The notes: generated by a model from the letters alone, not told the origin. 64,000 nucleotides of DNA from Calycina herbarum (GCA_001414485.1 LLEY01000193.1:1-64000), one strand, 5' to 3'; numbered from the stretch's first letter, positions 1 through 13,598 are shown. Numbers and translations: made by a program.

Positions 1-3000
1 TTCTTTTTACTTTCTGTGGACCCTATTTTAGACTGCTGTAACATAGATTAATGATTTAGAATGCTATCTTTGTTACTTTTATACTCCACCATTGCGCAAT
101 TGACCAAGGGGGACAGCCTCCCAGCTCCCCAATTGTTTGATTATGACTTGGAAGTTTGCTTTGATTGCCGCAAAAGGCTAGAATAATTATGGCTACAGTA
201 ATGTGTGGTATTTAGACTATGGCCACAAGTTTCCAGTCCTCGACTTTCTTTTCTGCTGCTTACCTACTGGACTATTGGACTTGATTTTCTAATTCTCAAA
301 AGTTAAAATATTTCTAATCCTTTCTCGTACTTTCTCGTTTATTTACGTGTTGTTTCCAAGGGCCTAGAAACCCCATCATAAATTGAAGGGAAATTCCAAG
401 TGAAATGGCAATAAAACGTGTGCAGCATGTGCTGCTTTGAGTCTATGGGTTGCTGATCAATTGTTCTGGAAACATATACCCGAGATTACGAATAACTTTT
501 GCACCCCGTTCAATTAAGTAAACATGTGCTCTTTAATTGGAAAACAATAGAAATGGCAGCTGTTGGATTGAGCCTTCGGCAGCAAGAGTGTGTTCGACGG
601 CAGATTGAAGGAGCCGACTTTCTATCTCGAGGCTGGTCTTCAATGCGTTGAATTTTCGAGTGCGGAAAGCAATAATCTTCTTTCTGAAATAATGATACCC
701 TGTGCGGATAAACCAAATTCATCTTTGCGAAATTCATCCCAGATGTTCTACCTGCTGCTTTGACTCTCTCTTTAGAGTCATGGGGAATTGATATGAGTGG
801 TATTAAACATCTCACAGAAGAGTTTGGCGAGCAGACTTCCAAGTTCCGACAGTGGTCGCAATCCTTGCATTCAATTAGCACTCAATCTTGGAAGAGAAGA
901 ATATGTATGCCAGGTAAGCGACAAAACACCAAGATTTATTCGATATTCTGAGTTGACATAGGTTTATTATTCAAGAAAGTGGTATTAGTTAAGGCCCAGC
1001 ATGTGGATTGTTACAATTACTCACCCCACCAGGTCCAGGTAAATGGCTACGGTGTGGCTTTACTGATAGAATTTGGGTTTTACTTTTCGGTAGCAAATAT
1101 GGATTCGACAGCGTATGAAAGTGACTAAATTTTGTTGTCGAACGGAGTCGAGTCAAAAAGGCTATGTAGTGTACGTATACGTGGAAGGAAGTTGAGACTG
1201 AAAGACTCCTCTTTAGGTTCATTGTCTGCACAGGTTACCAACACACAGACACTCCTATTCTGGAGCAGTTCGATAACACCACTTTTATATTGATTATCAG
1301 GCGCTAAAAACATGAACTCAAAGTAATGTAATCCAAATATAGAGGAACCAAAAGAGTCTTTTGACCAATTCTCAGTAGGTCATGAGACCTTGGTAATTTG
1401 ACCTTTCGTTTTCTAGTAAATTCTGAGGATTCTTCAGAATATAATATACAAGAACAGTCTTTTCAAAGTAGCGGTTTGCGAGAATGCCTACAAGAGGGGT
1501 ATATGAATTCGTGACTGGCTAAGAAGAGAATATCACTACTTTACTCGCTTAAGTGTCTAATGGAGACTCGAAACATCATTTTGGATGTCCCAAAAGGCCT
1601 GAATAACTAGTATTATGTTATATTGACTTCGTACGTGGATTTGAGGCAAAAATAGAAGACTTAAGACTGCAGCCATGGATTTCTACAGCCAGTATTGAAA
1701 GGAGACCTCCATGGTCATTCTCACGGTAATGGATTTTAACCCTCATGCAACTTCAAATTTTTCCGTCTTCGCCAGAATCGAGGACAAGTCCAATTATCGG
1801 CTCAGCCTTCTCATATTTGAGCAAGTGCAAAAATTTGATACTAGCCCGAGACTTCTTATAAGATCTTTCGCCTTGAACTTTGGGAACTTATTGTAACTTG
1901 CAAACATGACGGTCTAATATCAAGACGGCTCAGGGCGCAGAATTAGAGAGCAAAGCTGCAATGAAGAGTCGAAATTCTGCCAAAAATTCCGATGTTGAAA
2001 AGTAGCTTTCTAAGTAAGGATGCTAGGATTCTAATAGTTCCAGAAAAATATGATGAGGGGTCGCCATCATCAAGATAAGTAGTTCTACTGTCTTCCGGTT
2101 CTAAGAGGATTCATTCTCAGAGAGGAGTTATCAGCAAGGGTGACAAAAGCATTCCTTCAATTTGATACTCCATGCGCCAATGTTGTCACAAACACTAAAC
2201 TACGTCAATTCCAAGGCCACAACAACATCAAAGCAGAAATCGGCATGGATCATGAGCAATCGATTAACGCACTTCCAGTTGTCGATGAAACAGGAGCACC
2301 AATTCGTGAATCAATCAATTGTTTGGGCACAATGTTTGACTGGAATCTTCAGGTTCGACAGCAAGACACCATTCCACAAGAAGAGCCAAATTCTTGGTGC
2401 AAATAGTAGTGATGAGGTCGAAGCTGAGGGGGGGTTTCTCAAAAGTCGCAAAATTGCTTCAAATGAATAGAGCAACAAAAACGGCCACCTCAACAAACGT
2501 GTTGGAAAACACATATATCAGAGATCATCATGTAGCTGTGAGCGATAAGAGAGAAATGTTGATGGAGTTTCAAGATATTTATGAAGCATCACAGCGTTGG
2601 AGACTGAAAGATATATTATACCTCGTGGTAGAGGGCTCACTATTTTTTCAACGTTATACAAGGATAACAATTACTTCTTTCCTTTCCAGAAAAAACTTTT
2701 ATTAGGCAGAACTGTTCAAGGATCTGGCATATGTTTGTTAGTCTTAATCTCGCAGAAAGAGGAAACCCTCGTGGCATCTCAGCTCGCTAGAAAGGGTGTT
2801 GCTCCCACAAGAAGCTTAGGACGCATTTAGTGATCTTGTTTACTTGAATGATTTGTAGATACCTAGCAGTGATAGATATAATTGTCAGCTCGTAGAAGAC
2901 TGAGAAAAGCTAGGATCCAACTGGAAACTACACTGCTATTCCCTATTTAAGTACCCAAACAACCGGTCAACCAAGAGAACAAAGGTTTCCTGATTGCAAT

Positions 3001-3699
3001 CAAACCTAACGAAGAGGAAGTCTATACCGCTAACCTCTCTTCTACTGAGTATAAGTGATTTGCTGGATGGATATTTCGTAGTCTCATCTTTGCATTTTGA
3101 ACTGCAACTTTGCGTTCGAAAAGTACGAACGAACTTATCGTCGTCGACCGCAAAAGGGAATTCGAGAATAGGATGAGATTAAAAAACCCAGAGTAGCAGT
3201 TGTGTTGTATGATATGGTTACTAGCAAACTGCTTTATGAGGATGTGTATATTAGCTTGAGCTAAGAACGAGCGAAGAATCCAAGTGACGAAGAGGAAACC
3301 ATGGGATCCTTGCGTACTTCAGACTCAAATTTCGGTGGACGTTGAGAGTCTCTCCACGGTTGAAGAATGTTGTCGGTTTATATCGTAAGTTCTATTAACC
3401 CCAAAATCTCGGAAACCTTTGTGTAAACCAAAAGCAGCTACAAGTTGTGATAGATAGGTAAACTCATTGACACAGATTTCCAGATTTGAAACAACTCTTT
3501 TTCAGTGGACAGATCTTTCGAAGAAAAAAAGAAGAAAAAATAGAGGCACCTGTATCCGAGCTAAATTTTCATTAATACCCTAAAAGTTGGAGTTACGACC
3601 AACAAAGATTTAGTTACAGCAACTAACTAAATTTTGCAAGTAACGGAAGAAATCCTTTCAGATCTCGCTTAGCATGGAATCTTGCTTTTCCTTATAGGT
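1..3699. other. AT-rich stretch without a supportable gene
   Basis: About 3.7 kb with only short, unrelated open frames (the longest are about 120 codons on the minus strand near 510-881 and about 100 codons on the plus strand near 2140-2470). None shows a recognisable domain, and none could be linked into a convincing multi-exon model. The fragments around 540-960 and 2150-2400 have more codon-like composition than their surroundings and could be decayed coding sequence, but I cannot name a family. Confidence 0.5.
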
Positions 3700-4193
3700 T
3701 TAAGGATCAAATTTTCCACTTGGGGAAATAAGATTTTGGGGTATCCTCTCAATATATTTAGCAAAAGAATAGATTGCTACAATAATTCCTAAAACACCAA
3801 TCAATGAAGAGTTATTGTTCACTTTGGACCCGCACCAGTTTTTACAGGAATCTTCACAATACATGCCCTTATAGAATTGTTCTAATTCTTTTAGAAGATT
3901 AGAAATCATGCATTTCTGATTGTTCAATCTTTCAAAATAATTTTCCGAGTCTTGAGTGAACAACTAGGAGAGTAGAGTAGAGGTATTTTACTCTTGCTAG
4001 TTACAATACCAATGCTTGGGTTGCGACAGAAATGTCTTGGCAAAACGAAAAGAACATTAATTTCTGTAGCCTTGAATGGAGGAACAAATACATTGAGAAA
4101 AAATAACGCTTCCTTGTGAAAGGCGGTTATTGATTCACATTTCGAAAGCTTCGAGTCACCGGTATAATTCTTGTGACAATAACTCACAACCAA
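3700..4193 (-). CDS. possible small membrane protein, unrecognised
   Basis: Two minus-strand open stretches (about 3924-4193 and 3700-3963) could be joined by a short intron with a GTAACT-type donor and an acceptor ending CCTAG just before 3963. The second part has several Cys residues followed by one hydrophobic segment ([14 protein letters not shown]) and a short polar tail, so it would encode a single-pass membrane protein. No family is recognised and no clear ATG is seen; the start would lie in the region shared with ATG3. It may be a gene fragment or a chance open frame. Confidence 0.2.
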
Positions 4194-4204
4194 TTAGAAC
4201 TTAT

Positions 4205-4219
4205 CACGTGCGTGATTGG
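4205..4219. promoter_or_regulatory. CACGTG E-box and CCAAT box upstream of ATG3
   Basis: CACGTG at 4205-4210 is followed by ATTGG (an inverted CCAAT box) at 4215-4219, about 220 nt before the ATG3 start codon. Such sites bind bHLH factors and the CCAAT-binding complex in ascomycetes. That they control ATG3 is inferred from position only. Confidence 0.4.
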
Positions 4220-4435
4220 CGGGGTCTTAGTGAGAAGGCGCCCGAGGCTCCAGTGATTACCATCTTTCTTTGTACTCTGCCTCCCCTCCCATCATTTATT
4301 ACAACAACACCGATCGGAAGCTCTGCATTTCGACCAACATCTACAACCTGCAACCCGTCGAAACCTGCAACACCTTGCATAATCCTCGACACCCTTTCAC
4401 CAGCAAACAAACACGCCCAACGACCCCGCCAAACG

Positions 4436-5635
4436 ATGAACTTCCTCCACAGCACCCTCGATAGGGTGCGAGAGTGGGCGCCCGTCTCACACACCTCGAC
4501 CTTCCGTCAAAATGGCCAGATCACACCAGAAGAGTTCGTCGCAGCCGGCGATTACCTGGTCTACATGTTTCCAACCTGGTCCTGGGCCGATGCTTCTCCA
4601 ACAAGCAAGCGAGTAAGCTACCTTCCCGAAGGCAAGCAGTTTCTGGTGACTCGAGGTGTGCCATGTCACCGGAGACTCGACGAGAACTTTGCGGGAGATG
4701 CTGGACAGGACGAGGCGATGGTCGGTGATGGAGAGGACTTTAAGAACGCGGGCGGACACTCACCCGGGGATGATGAGGATGGGTGGTTGCGAACTGGAGG
4801 TCTTGCTGCTAGTCAGGAGGCACGCGCGAGAGATGTGAGAACGGTGGATGAGAGTGGGAATATGGGCGAGAGAGAAGAGGATGAGGATGAGATCCCGGAT
4901 ATGGAGGACGATGATGATGAGGATGCTATCATTCGAGATCCAAAGGCTGATGGTGCTGATTCGTATGTCTCAACCAAGAACCTCAGGCTTTCGGGATACC
5001 ATGCTAACTGCTATTCTATTCAGATCACGACGAACATATACCCTCTACATTGCATACACACCCTACTACCGAACCCCTCGACTCTACCTCTCTGGATACC
5101 TCGCCAACTCGCAACCACTTGATCCACAACTCATGATGGAAGATATTGTTGGAGACTACAAAGACAAGACTGTCACGTTGGAAGACTTCCCATACTTTAG
5201 CAATAACATCAAGATGGCCTCCGTGCATCCTTGCAAACACGCAAGCGTCATGAAGACCTTACTAGACCGAGCCGATGCAGCCCTCAAGATAAGAAGAGAG
5301 AAGATGCGAAAGGGCAAAATTGTGTTGGGTGCTAAGGACGTCGGCATGGAAGGCTTGGTTGACGACTTTGGCAAGACTCACTTGGGTGATGACAAAAAAG
5401 CCATCGCTGAAGGCATGAAGGCCGGCGGAAACGGAAATGACGAATGGGAAGTCTTGCAACATGAGGCTCCCGACTTGGACGAAGAGGTCGCAATCCGGGT
5501 TGACCAATACCTGATTGTGTTCTTGAAGGTAAGCCCTTCCCTTTCTCCACTCCTCAAGATGCATATGCTAACTTGAAATAGTTCATGGCCAGTGTCACAC
5601 CAGGTATCGAACACGACTTTACGATGGGGGTTTAA
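4436..5635 (+). CDS. ATG3: Autophagy E2-like enzyme Atg3
   Basis: E2-like enzyme that transfers Atg8 from Atg7 to phosphatidylethanolamine during autophagosome formation, in the cytosol and at the phagophore. Exons 4436-4962, 5024-5528 and 5582-5635 give 361 residues, which is normal for fungal Atg3. The N-terminus ([18 protein letters not shown]) and the segment YMFPTWSWA are family hallmarks. An acidic, disordered loop runs over about residues 95-175. The catalytic cysteine is C245 in the HPCKHA motif, and the protein ends in the expected [22 protein letters not shown] tail. The introns are 61 and 53 nt with GCTAAC branch sites, and reading frame is kept at both joins. The start is the first ATG that gives the conserved N-terminus. 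It stands alone, with no operon-like partner. Confidence 0.95.
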
Positions 5636-8600
5636 TGTGAATGCTATTACAGGAGTTTGTACGGAGGCACGGGGCTAGGGAATATCAGACACCTGATTGG
5701 GAGGTAACATTGTTTGGGTTTGATTGAGGAAAGGCGTTTAGGGATCAGGATAAAGACCACGATGACCTCCGGTCCATACCTTTAGATCTTTCACATGAAT
5801 CAATGAATCGAGTCGGCAATATTAATGAATTTGTTTCTTTCTCGTTTTGGCTGCGAAGTTGCGCAGAAGATTTGATGTTATTCTCGTTCTTGCTATGTAT
5901 TTTTATTTTCCGTCTGCCGTTATGCTGATTGGCTGTTTCTGTTTCGTGGTTTTCGTTCTATTGGTAGGTAACCTGCAAATAGCCATGCCCTTTTTTTTTT
6001 TAACTCGGAGTGAAGAGATGAAGGAGCTTCGAATTCTGTTTCGTCCTCCTGTTTTTTTCCCTCTGAGTAATTGTCGTTCTTGCCTCCCTAGGTTATGTTT
6101 TTTTGGGGTTCGATGTCGGTGTCGGTGTCGGTGTGAGTATCATGAATTTGCTGAGGTCGATTCGTTGCTTGTAACGCACGAGAAGAGTTATATGAGTTGC
6201 GTCGTTCATTATTCAACACTTTACTTGGGGGGAGGTTTTCCCCCCGGGGGCTTATAAGACAATGGGAAGGAGATGTCGAGGGGCCGCTCGATACTTGATG
6301 GACGAGTATAAATATCGCTTCATACTTTTCCAGGAAAGGTAGAAACAAAACACTGAAAGAGGAAGAGATGTTGAGTGGTTGCTTGCCGTGATGGAGAAAT
6401 CACGGAATTGATTCCTCAGGCGGCCATCTGATGATGGAATCTCTTATGTTTTTCTCCTGTTGTTCACCTCCCCGTTGTTGTTCTGCTGATTTCCGTACGA
6501 TGTGGTCCTTGGGGAGGTTGCTATCGATAAATCTTCCACTGTCAAAAGTGTTTGGTATTCTCAACTCTTTTCTAAAACTATCTTCATCTACTTCCCTTTC
6601 TGGCCCGCAAGCTTGACATCCCGTTGTGTACTCATCCCATCTTCCGCTATCGACCACAGTTGAGCTGCACCTCCCGACTCTGGATTGTGGTCTTCGAGCG
6701 TATGTAAAGCTTCCGAGTTTTGATCTGAAATCTCTGCCCTGCGGTGGGGCTTTATACAATTTTTTTGGGTCAGGTAAAGGGGGTAGAGGGGGTCTCTACT
6801 TGCATGCTGTTTTGGACTTGGAATCTTGATGTGAAGTTGTTGTTTGTTCTATCTAGGTCATAGTTCTTACGATTTATTGGCGGGGTTTCCCAATGCGTAG
6901 AATACCTCAGGTGTTCTCGGTTTTTTGCTACGTTGGCTGCAAAGATTTCACACTAGCTTGAGTTAGAGCACTATACAAAGAGCCTAAGCATGGTGTTTGT
7001 TGGGTGGATCCACGACTTGTAAAGGATGGTGGGTTGTTTGACTGTTGGCGTCGGATGAGGTAACCTTGAAAAATCTAGAGTTCAATCAAGAGTTTTTTAG
7101 ATGATTATAGGGGGGGGGGGACAAATTCTTGATTCTCGTTGGGTTCCGAGGTGTTGTGGTACTGTGGTTTTGAGAATTCAAGTGCCTTTCTTGTTGTCGA
7201 ATATTCTTCTACTGTTGATAATTTATCAGCTAGATCTATACAGTCAGTTACTATTTAACCTTGAAAAGTTTAGAAAAGTTTATAAATGTTGCTGATCGAA
7301 TCTCTTCTCGACGATATTAAATAGCCGGCATGATTTGTTGACATGGGTCTCTGAAACCCATTTCTCCGGGTAATAGTGGTAACGTGGAGGTCTCGTCAGC
7401 TTCGAAAGCAGGTGATTAATCGATTCTTCTTGCTGTTTCAAAGCAATTAGAATCAAAACAAGTCAAAGGCAAATACACTCGCGGAAAAAGTGTACTCATG
7501 CTTCGAATTTAAACAACTAGTCATTTCTTGTAGTTCAAAAGCTACGACAAAAAGGAACTTTATATCAAAACTTGCGTTTATTTCGGCACCGAAGCTGAAG
7601 GACTCAAGAGCTGGTTAATGTGAAAATTACCTTAAGCAAGTGAACAGATGGTGAGTCTGAATAACGAACAGGGGAATTATTTACAGTAACAAAATTCGAG
7701 TACCACTGTTGGAAAAACCACGTGAGGACAATATAACTATCCCACATTCGACAGCGGGATCGCCACAGTGATTGCAATCACTATGGCTACTCAATAAATT
7801 TTGGCTGCAGATAGATTACAGTTATTGGTGAGGGGTGAACACGCTTCTTAAGCGCGACTGCAATCAGTGATTGGGCAATCAACCACCTTCCTACATCCTT
7901 CCCAAACTATCCTTCCCAGTCACTTCTTTACTCGTTCTCCTGTCTACTTCATCATATAAGGACAACGATCAACTTCCACCACCCACCAAATAATAAAACT
8001 TCAATAGACATAACTCCTCCCACGTAGAAGATACACTTCAAATATTGAAAGGGTTAGATTGCGGTCGGTAACTCTTTTGCTGCCGAATTAATTTCTTTGA
8101 TTAACTTTACTGTGTTGGCTTTCACAGTAGAGGGAGTAATCGTACTTCTCTTCAAAATTTCTGAAATGCTGAAGACGATACCACCATGTGCTCCAAAAAC
8201 TCTTCGAACTCGAAGAGGAGTATGGTTGTCGGACGGTTTTGTTTGGTATTTGCTTCCAGATTCTAGTACGAAGTGACTTTCATGAATAAATAGTGAGTTT
8301 GTACAATATTCACGCCTGGTACGAGAAAATACTTTCCAGACACTTTCTTCAACGACAATTATGAAAACCCAGGAAGTTCAACGAGGTGTGCTTCTTGATA
8401 TATAGTCATTGAGTTGGAGCAAAGTTTGATACGAAGAAGGAGCGACTCTGCTCCCTTCCTCTCACCACACTTGTCTCACGCTCATATATCGATGTTCCTA
8501 GTTTTTCAACTCAAGCAACAAAATATATTCCTGGCCGGTTTACACACGATGCTGCTAACTCAATTTCTTTCTCCCTGTTTGTATCACTAGTTATTTCGAT

Positions 8601-10297
8601 GAAGATAGATTCGCTCTTGAGCTTAGATGAGATCAATTCAAGCGAGCTGAGTACGGTCTCTTCTTCATACTGTTAGCATAACACAAAAGTTGCTGCCGAA
8701 AAGTTTCTTGCAGTCGGAAATATTTCTTCTAAGGATTGTGAATTCGGAGTAAACACATCTAAAGGGAATGATGGTTGTCTTTTGAATAACCTGGCTCTTA
8801 GGATAGAGCTGTGTCCTTTGCAAGGGGCTTTAGCTGTACATAGACCTCCAAGGACGGATCCTTACAACTTTTTCAACAGGGGGTTTGCACGCTAAAGCTG
8901 TGAAGCATGTAAAAATTGAGGGTTTATACTGTAATTATCTTGAAAAATTCTCCCCCCTCATATGTGATGTGAGTTTGCGGGTGAAATTCTTGACGACAAG
9001 ATTTCTTTCCGTTGAATGACCTGGAAACTTATGCTACGAGATTGATTAAAAAGTACTAAATATAATTGCATCTTTTGGCCATGATACTGTTTTTCGTGTT
9101 TGGGGATCATCATGTCTATGGTAGCACTCATTTTTGGAGGAACTTCTAAAGTTAATAATTTGAAGACCACGGACCCTAATTTTTGCTCATTTCCTCATAC
9201 TATCATTTGAATACTCAATATGGTAATTCCCGGAGACTATGAATATCACATCACACCAGCAACTAGACAACTTCAGTACAACGGAGAATCAAAGCTCAAG
9301 GAACACAAAAACGGCATATCCAAGACTCGCCGATCTCGGGTTATATCAGCACGGAAGACTCATGTCAATCCCAAATAAGAATCCGCATTGTGGGGTAAAA
9401 TGGGGAATCTGATGCTCACTTTGTCCACTTTACAAAACAATCCAAGGTCCAAGAACATGACGATTTCTTTACAAACACCAAACAATCAACCAGTGAAGTT
9501 CAATGTCCACTCGATATGAGGTGACGGAAATTTCAACGAAGAAGGTAGTACCTTGCATATAGATTGTCGGGGTTTTATTGGCTCGGAACGCTGGGACAAT
9601 TCTCCTTTTTGCGCGACAAAGGTGGACTATTTGCTTGTGTTTCTTTCCCCGCCATAGACCCTTGAAACGAGGGAGATCGAAACAAATGTTATTGAAATCT
9701 TAAGCTTTTTTGAAAGAAGCGAGGTAAACACTGACGTCTTACCATCTGCTGTGTCCGGGCTGCCGAGTCACTCATCCGTTCTCGAACCACCCAAAAACCC
9801 CTAAGAGATTCCAAATTCTTCCTCCTCGCCACTTTCCTTTACATAGGTCTGTTTCTTCATAACTTGATAGCTCCGCAATATTCGGAGCCCGAGGTTACTC
9901 CAAAGTCTTAAGGGTGTCAAAAGTGGACATTCTTCAACGTCCCCCCTTAGTCCACCTCACCGTCCACTATGTTACCCATGCACCCCGCAGAAGGTCTTTA
10001 CAACCCACTTTAAATCTATGCCACGATCTGCTTTCCATCTCCAACGATCAATCATCAACATCCCAGGGTAACAGGGGAGAAATCTACCCAGGGGGGCACA
10101 ATGGGAGGGGTGGTATCCACCTGTTCCTCGTCACCCAGGTCCCAAGCTGCAAAGCATGCAAAGTTGCAGATGGAATGGATGGAGCTAGAGAAAGGTAGAG
10201 ATGTTTGCTGTTTTTCTCCAGAGATTCTGAGTTCTCTCATCCACACTGTCATTTCTCTCTTTCGCTTCGGATTTAATCACTTCATCTGTCTTTCGTC
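5636..10297. other. Long non-coding stretch
   Basis: About 4.7 kb with no supportable gene. It holds the ATG3 3' region, a short (GGTGTC)n microsatellite near 6112-6136, an uninterrupted G run near 7110-7119, pyrimidine-rich patches near 7900-8040 and the promoter of the quercetinase gene. Open frames here are short, lack domains and have no splice-linked extension. Confidence 0.6.
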
Positions 10298-11453
10298 ATG
10301 TATTCATATTCTCTCCGTTCTGTAGTTGGTGCCGCGGTGCTTTCCTTTGCTGCCCAAGCATCTGCTGCCACCAACTCCTCCGTCTGGGTCGATAGCGTCC
10401 CTAATTTTGTTCGTCCTTATGCTATTCATCATTATGATGCTGGTGGATGTGTTGTGGGACAACAATTCTATCGATTCCCCGTCACTGGACCTTCTTCCGA
10501 TAACGCATTTACCCTAATCGGAACGAATGCTCCTGGTTCTACCGATCTAGGTGTCTTACCTCACCACCACCAAATTCATTACGAGAATTTCTTCAACTAC
10601 AAAGGGAGATTTCAACTTTGGACTGAGAAGGACGGGGATGAGCAGACGAGGGTTTTGAGTGCTGGGGATTATGGTGCAGTGCCAATCAATACCACTCATA
10701 CTTTCCAGATTTTGGATCCGGATACTGAGATGGTTGGTGTTATTCAGCCTGGTGGATTTGAGTAAGTATTCCTAGAACTTCTACTCCCGATTCTTGTACT
10801 AATTGCGAAATAGGGTTCTCTTCTATGCTCTCGCAACCGAAAACTTCACCACCTCCACCTCCCCATACAATTCCTCCGCACCAGCCGATTCCTCCTCCCC
10901 ACCCGCAGAAGTCATCTCCGCCCTCCAGGGTTTTGATGTCTTCGCCGAACTCACATACAGCCCAAGACAAGACGCAGTCAACGGTGTTGCTCCCACAAAC
11001 TCCACTTGGAGAACAGGAAACAATACCCTCGGAGCCGACGAGACCACCCCATACTTCGTTGCCAAAGATTTCGGCCCAAAGTACTTGAGCAGCGAAGCCG
11101 GATACCAAGTCGTGCAACCTTTCGTCACACCTGCTCAATCGGGTGGAGAGTTTACTCTTTCTACCATCACTATCGCTAAGCAAGCGAGCAATGCCACTGC
11201 TTCTGCCCAAAGCTTTGAAGGACATGCGGCCTTTGAGGTCTTGGAGGGTCAATTAACTGTTGTCATGGAGGGGGAGACTTTGAATTTGTTGCAAGGAGAT
11301 GTGGTTTTCATCCCAGGAAACACCATATACAAATACTACAGCACCGTTGGATTCACAAAGACTCTTCACATCAGTCAAGGAACCGAGGGTCTTGCTACTT
11401 CTTTGATTGCTGGAGGTTCCAGCTGGAACAGCCCAGTCTGGCCTTCAGGCTAG
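10298..11453 (+). CDS. Secreted quercetin 2,3-dioxygenase (bicupin)
   Basis: Opens the flavonol C-ring of quercetin, releasing CO and a depside; the family is secreted and uses copper. Exons 10298-10761 and 10814-11453 (52-nt intron, frame kept through a split Glu codon) give 367 residues. Residues 1-23 form a signal peptide ending ASA. The N-terminal cupin has the metal ligands H89, H91 and E96 in HHHQIHYENF, and H134 in NTTHTF, spaced as in Aspergillus quercetinase (H66/H68/E73/H112). The C-terminal cupin (about residues 280-335, GHAAFEVLEGQLTVVMEG) lacks a metal set, as is usual. Several N-glycosylation sequons are present. A role in detoxifying plant flavonoids is inferred. Other secreted bicupin oxidases are possible, but the ligand motif favours quercetinase. 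Confidence 0.88.
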
Positions 11454-11516
11454 TTGAGTGATGAGAGATGAGGGGGGAGGTGGATGTAAGATTCTCTTTT
11501 TGTATATATAGTCTAT

Positions 11517-12559
11517 CTATAAATATTGCTGAGTGTTTCGTATGCCAGTTGGTTGAAGAGTTAAGTTTGAGCGAATGCTTTCTACCTGTTCTTTTGTGAG
11601 ACCGCAGATATCTGTCATGTATTTCTCTGCTCCTCCATATTTCTCGCGGATAATTTCTAATGTCGCTAACATATTTTCGGTTCTATTCACAGTCAGTATA
11701 CCGACCAAGGGATGAAAAGAAGGATTCATACTTGGAACTAATCATATTCCACGCTCCCTCCATATTCCCCTTCAAAGCCGGATGAACAGATAAATGTTCA
11801 ATAACGGATTCTTTCCACTCCTTTGAAAGTCCAATTTCTGTGAGTGAGTATTCTTGAGCTATGTGCTCGTCTGCCACGCCACATAATTGTAAAATGAGAG
11901 CACAGATAATTCCTGTTCTGTCTTTTCCAGCTGTACAATGGACGATCAGAGGGTTGTCGGGTCGAGTTGCGAGATGCAGAAATATCGTTCTATAAGATGG
12001 TCCGGCATTTTCCAGGATAGAAGTATAAGCTCTTTGAAATCCCTAAATACAAAAGTCAACAATCACTGATCCCATCTCACCTCACCTCACCTCTCATCTC
12101 ATCTTCGCATCTCTCTTCTCTCAACCCCTCCCCTCACCAACCCCCACGACTCAAATTCGCAAAAGAAAAGAATGTAAATACCTCAGTCCCCAACGTAGAA
12201 TAATCCTTAAACCTCACAGCCAGAGCCTCAGGATCATAATTCTTATCCGGAAACACAGGCACAAAAACCCTCTCACATCCATCCCACTCTACCACTCCTC
12301 CACGTCCCGCAGCCATACTACGTTCTATCTCATTGTGAGAGCGGAGGTCGTAGATGTGTGTTATTCCTAACTCGTTCAACTTGGTGATTCCCTCGGGGGT
12401 GATGGCTGAGGGCTCGGCGCAGCGGTATATGAGGCCTGGTTTTATGGTTGTGAGGGGGGATGTGGTGGAGGAGGGGAGAGGGTGACCACCTAGGTCCCGA
12501 AAGTTTTGGATATGAGGGATGGTTATGAAGGGCGGCGAGGGAAGATCGATTGAGCCCAT
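11517..12559 (-). CDS. Tyrosine-protein phosphatase (Y_phosphatase3 family)
   Basis: Cysteine-based phosphatase of the fungal/bacterial Tyr/dual-specificity group. Exons, read on the minus strand, are 12559-12182, 12042-11732 and 11682-11517, giving 284 residues. The N-terminal part has NFRDLGGHPLPS and IYDLRSHNEIE, both typical of this family. The signature HCTAGKDRTG places the nucleophile at C162 and the phosphate-binding Arg at R168. The C-terminal helix NMLATLEIIREKYGGAEKY is recovered only when the 49-nt intron (11731-11683, branch TACTGAC) is removed, which supports the model. The first intron is 139 nt and rich in CTCAC repeats. An in-frame GTG/ATG-poor extension exists upstream, but MGSIDL at 12559 fits family length. 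The physiological substrate is unknown. Confidence 0.88.
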
Positions 12560-12865
12560 CTTGAATGATTGAGTAATTATGAAGGGTGGGTTTAAAGTAT
12601 GAGATGAGAGGGAAGATATCGGGTTGGTGGTGGATGAGAATGAGTTTATGAGAGTGAGGTGGCGGGGTGAACCGAGGTTCTTCAACTCAACATTTTCTTG
12701 GCATCAAGAAGACAACTCTTTTATCAACTTCCACCAAAGCGCAGAAGTTGGGCCATCGCATCTGATATATCGGATCCATCTCATCAAAAGCCATCTCATA
12801 AACATCTAGTCACACGGACTCCCAACCCTCATCACAAGAGTCCACATCGCTCATAATTCGCCACG

Positions 12866-13598
12866 ATGCCCCTCATGCTCTCCCCAACACCAGAACCATC
12901 AACTGCCTCCTCATCAACCTCATCTCACTCAATACCACCTCAAATCCGAATTAAAAACAGAAGAAAACTCTATCTCGACAGGAATCCTTCATACTTCACA
13001 TCACCTGACCTGGAACTTCTTGGTTCGTTTGCCTTTAACATTCATCCTTGAAGAATCAAGCTAATAAATACTCCCAGATCCTCTACTCTATGACCGCTGT
13101 ATCAGAAAATTCCAAACCCCCGCCGAACGAGAAGCAGACGGTCGTCAAAAAGGCTATTCCGGCGTCTTAGAAGCAGATCTCTACCGCTCTGAAGCAAAAC
13201 TAGCTGCTGTTCGTCAGAGTCAAGAGCTCCCCAACCCATTTAGTAATCCCTCTTCATCACATCCCACCAGCACCTCAAACCCATCCTCTTCACATAATCA
13301 GGCAGAAAACACACCCTTCACACCCTTCACACCCTACACAAACCCCCTCGACCCCGAAGATCCAAAAGACAAAGAAGAAGGCCTCGAAAGATGGAAATTC
13401 GAGATGACGATTCGCTTTCTGAAAGGAGGAGACCCTGATTTCGAGTATGGACCTGTGGATGAGAGTGAGGAGTGGGATGTTATTGAAAGGACTGAGGAAG
13501 AGGAGAAGTGGTTTGAGGATGAGGAGGCGAGGTTTGTTGATGAGGATGAGAAGGTTGGGGAGGGCACTGGTGGGGAGACTGGGGTTCAAGATTTTTGA
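12866..13598 (+). CDS. CCDC97-like protein (DUF2052)
   Basis: Exons 12866-13022 and 13078-13598 give 225 residues. The join restores LLDPLLYDRCIRKFQTPAE through a split Asp codon, although the donor (GTTCGT) is weak. The family signature is clear: RRKLYLDRNPSYFTSPDLEL, EREADGRQKGYSGVLEADLY, an ERWKFEMTIRFLKGGDPDFE block, acidic EEWDVIER, and the C-terminal ETGVQDF. Human CCDC97 is linked to the U2 snRNP SF3B complex; a splicing role here is by homology only. The centre (about residues 95-140) is Ser/Pro/Thr-rich and disordered. The gene starts about 300 nt from the divergent phosphatase gene, so the two may share a promoter. Confidence 0.85.

Noticed and set aside
6400..6829. Overlapping 119- and 67-codon frames on both strands downstream of ATG3
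   Set aside because: No domain, no ATG context or splice partner, and mutual overlap; typical of chance frames.
10740..11252. 170-codon minus-strand frame with Gly/Trp-rich sequence
   Set aside because: It is the antisense shadow of quercetinase exon 2, which has clear cupin motifs.
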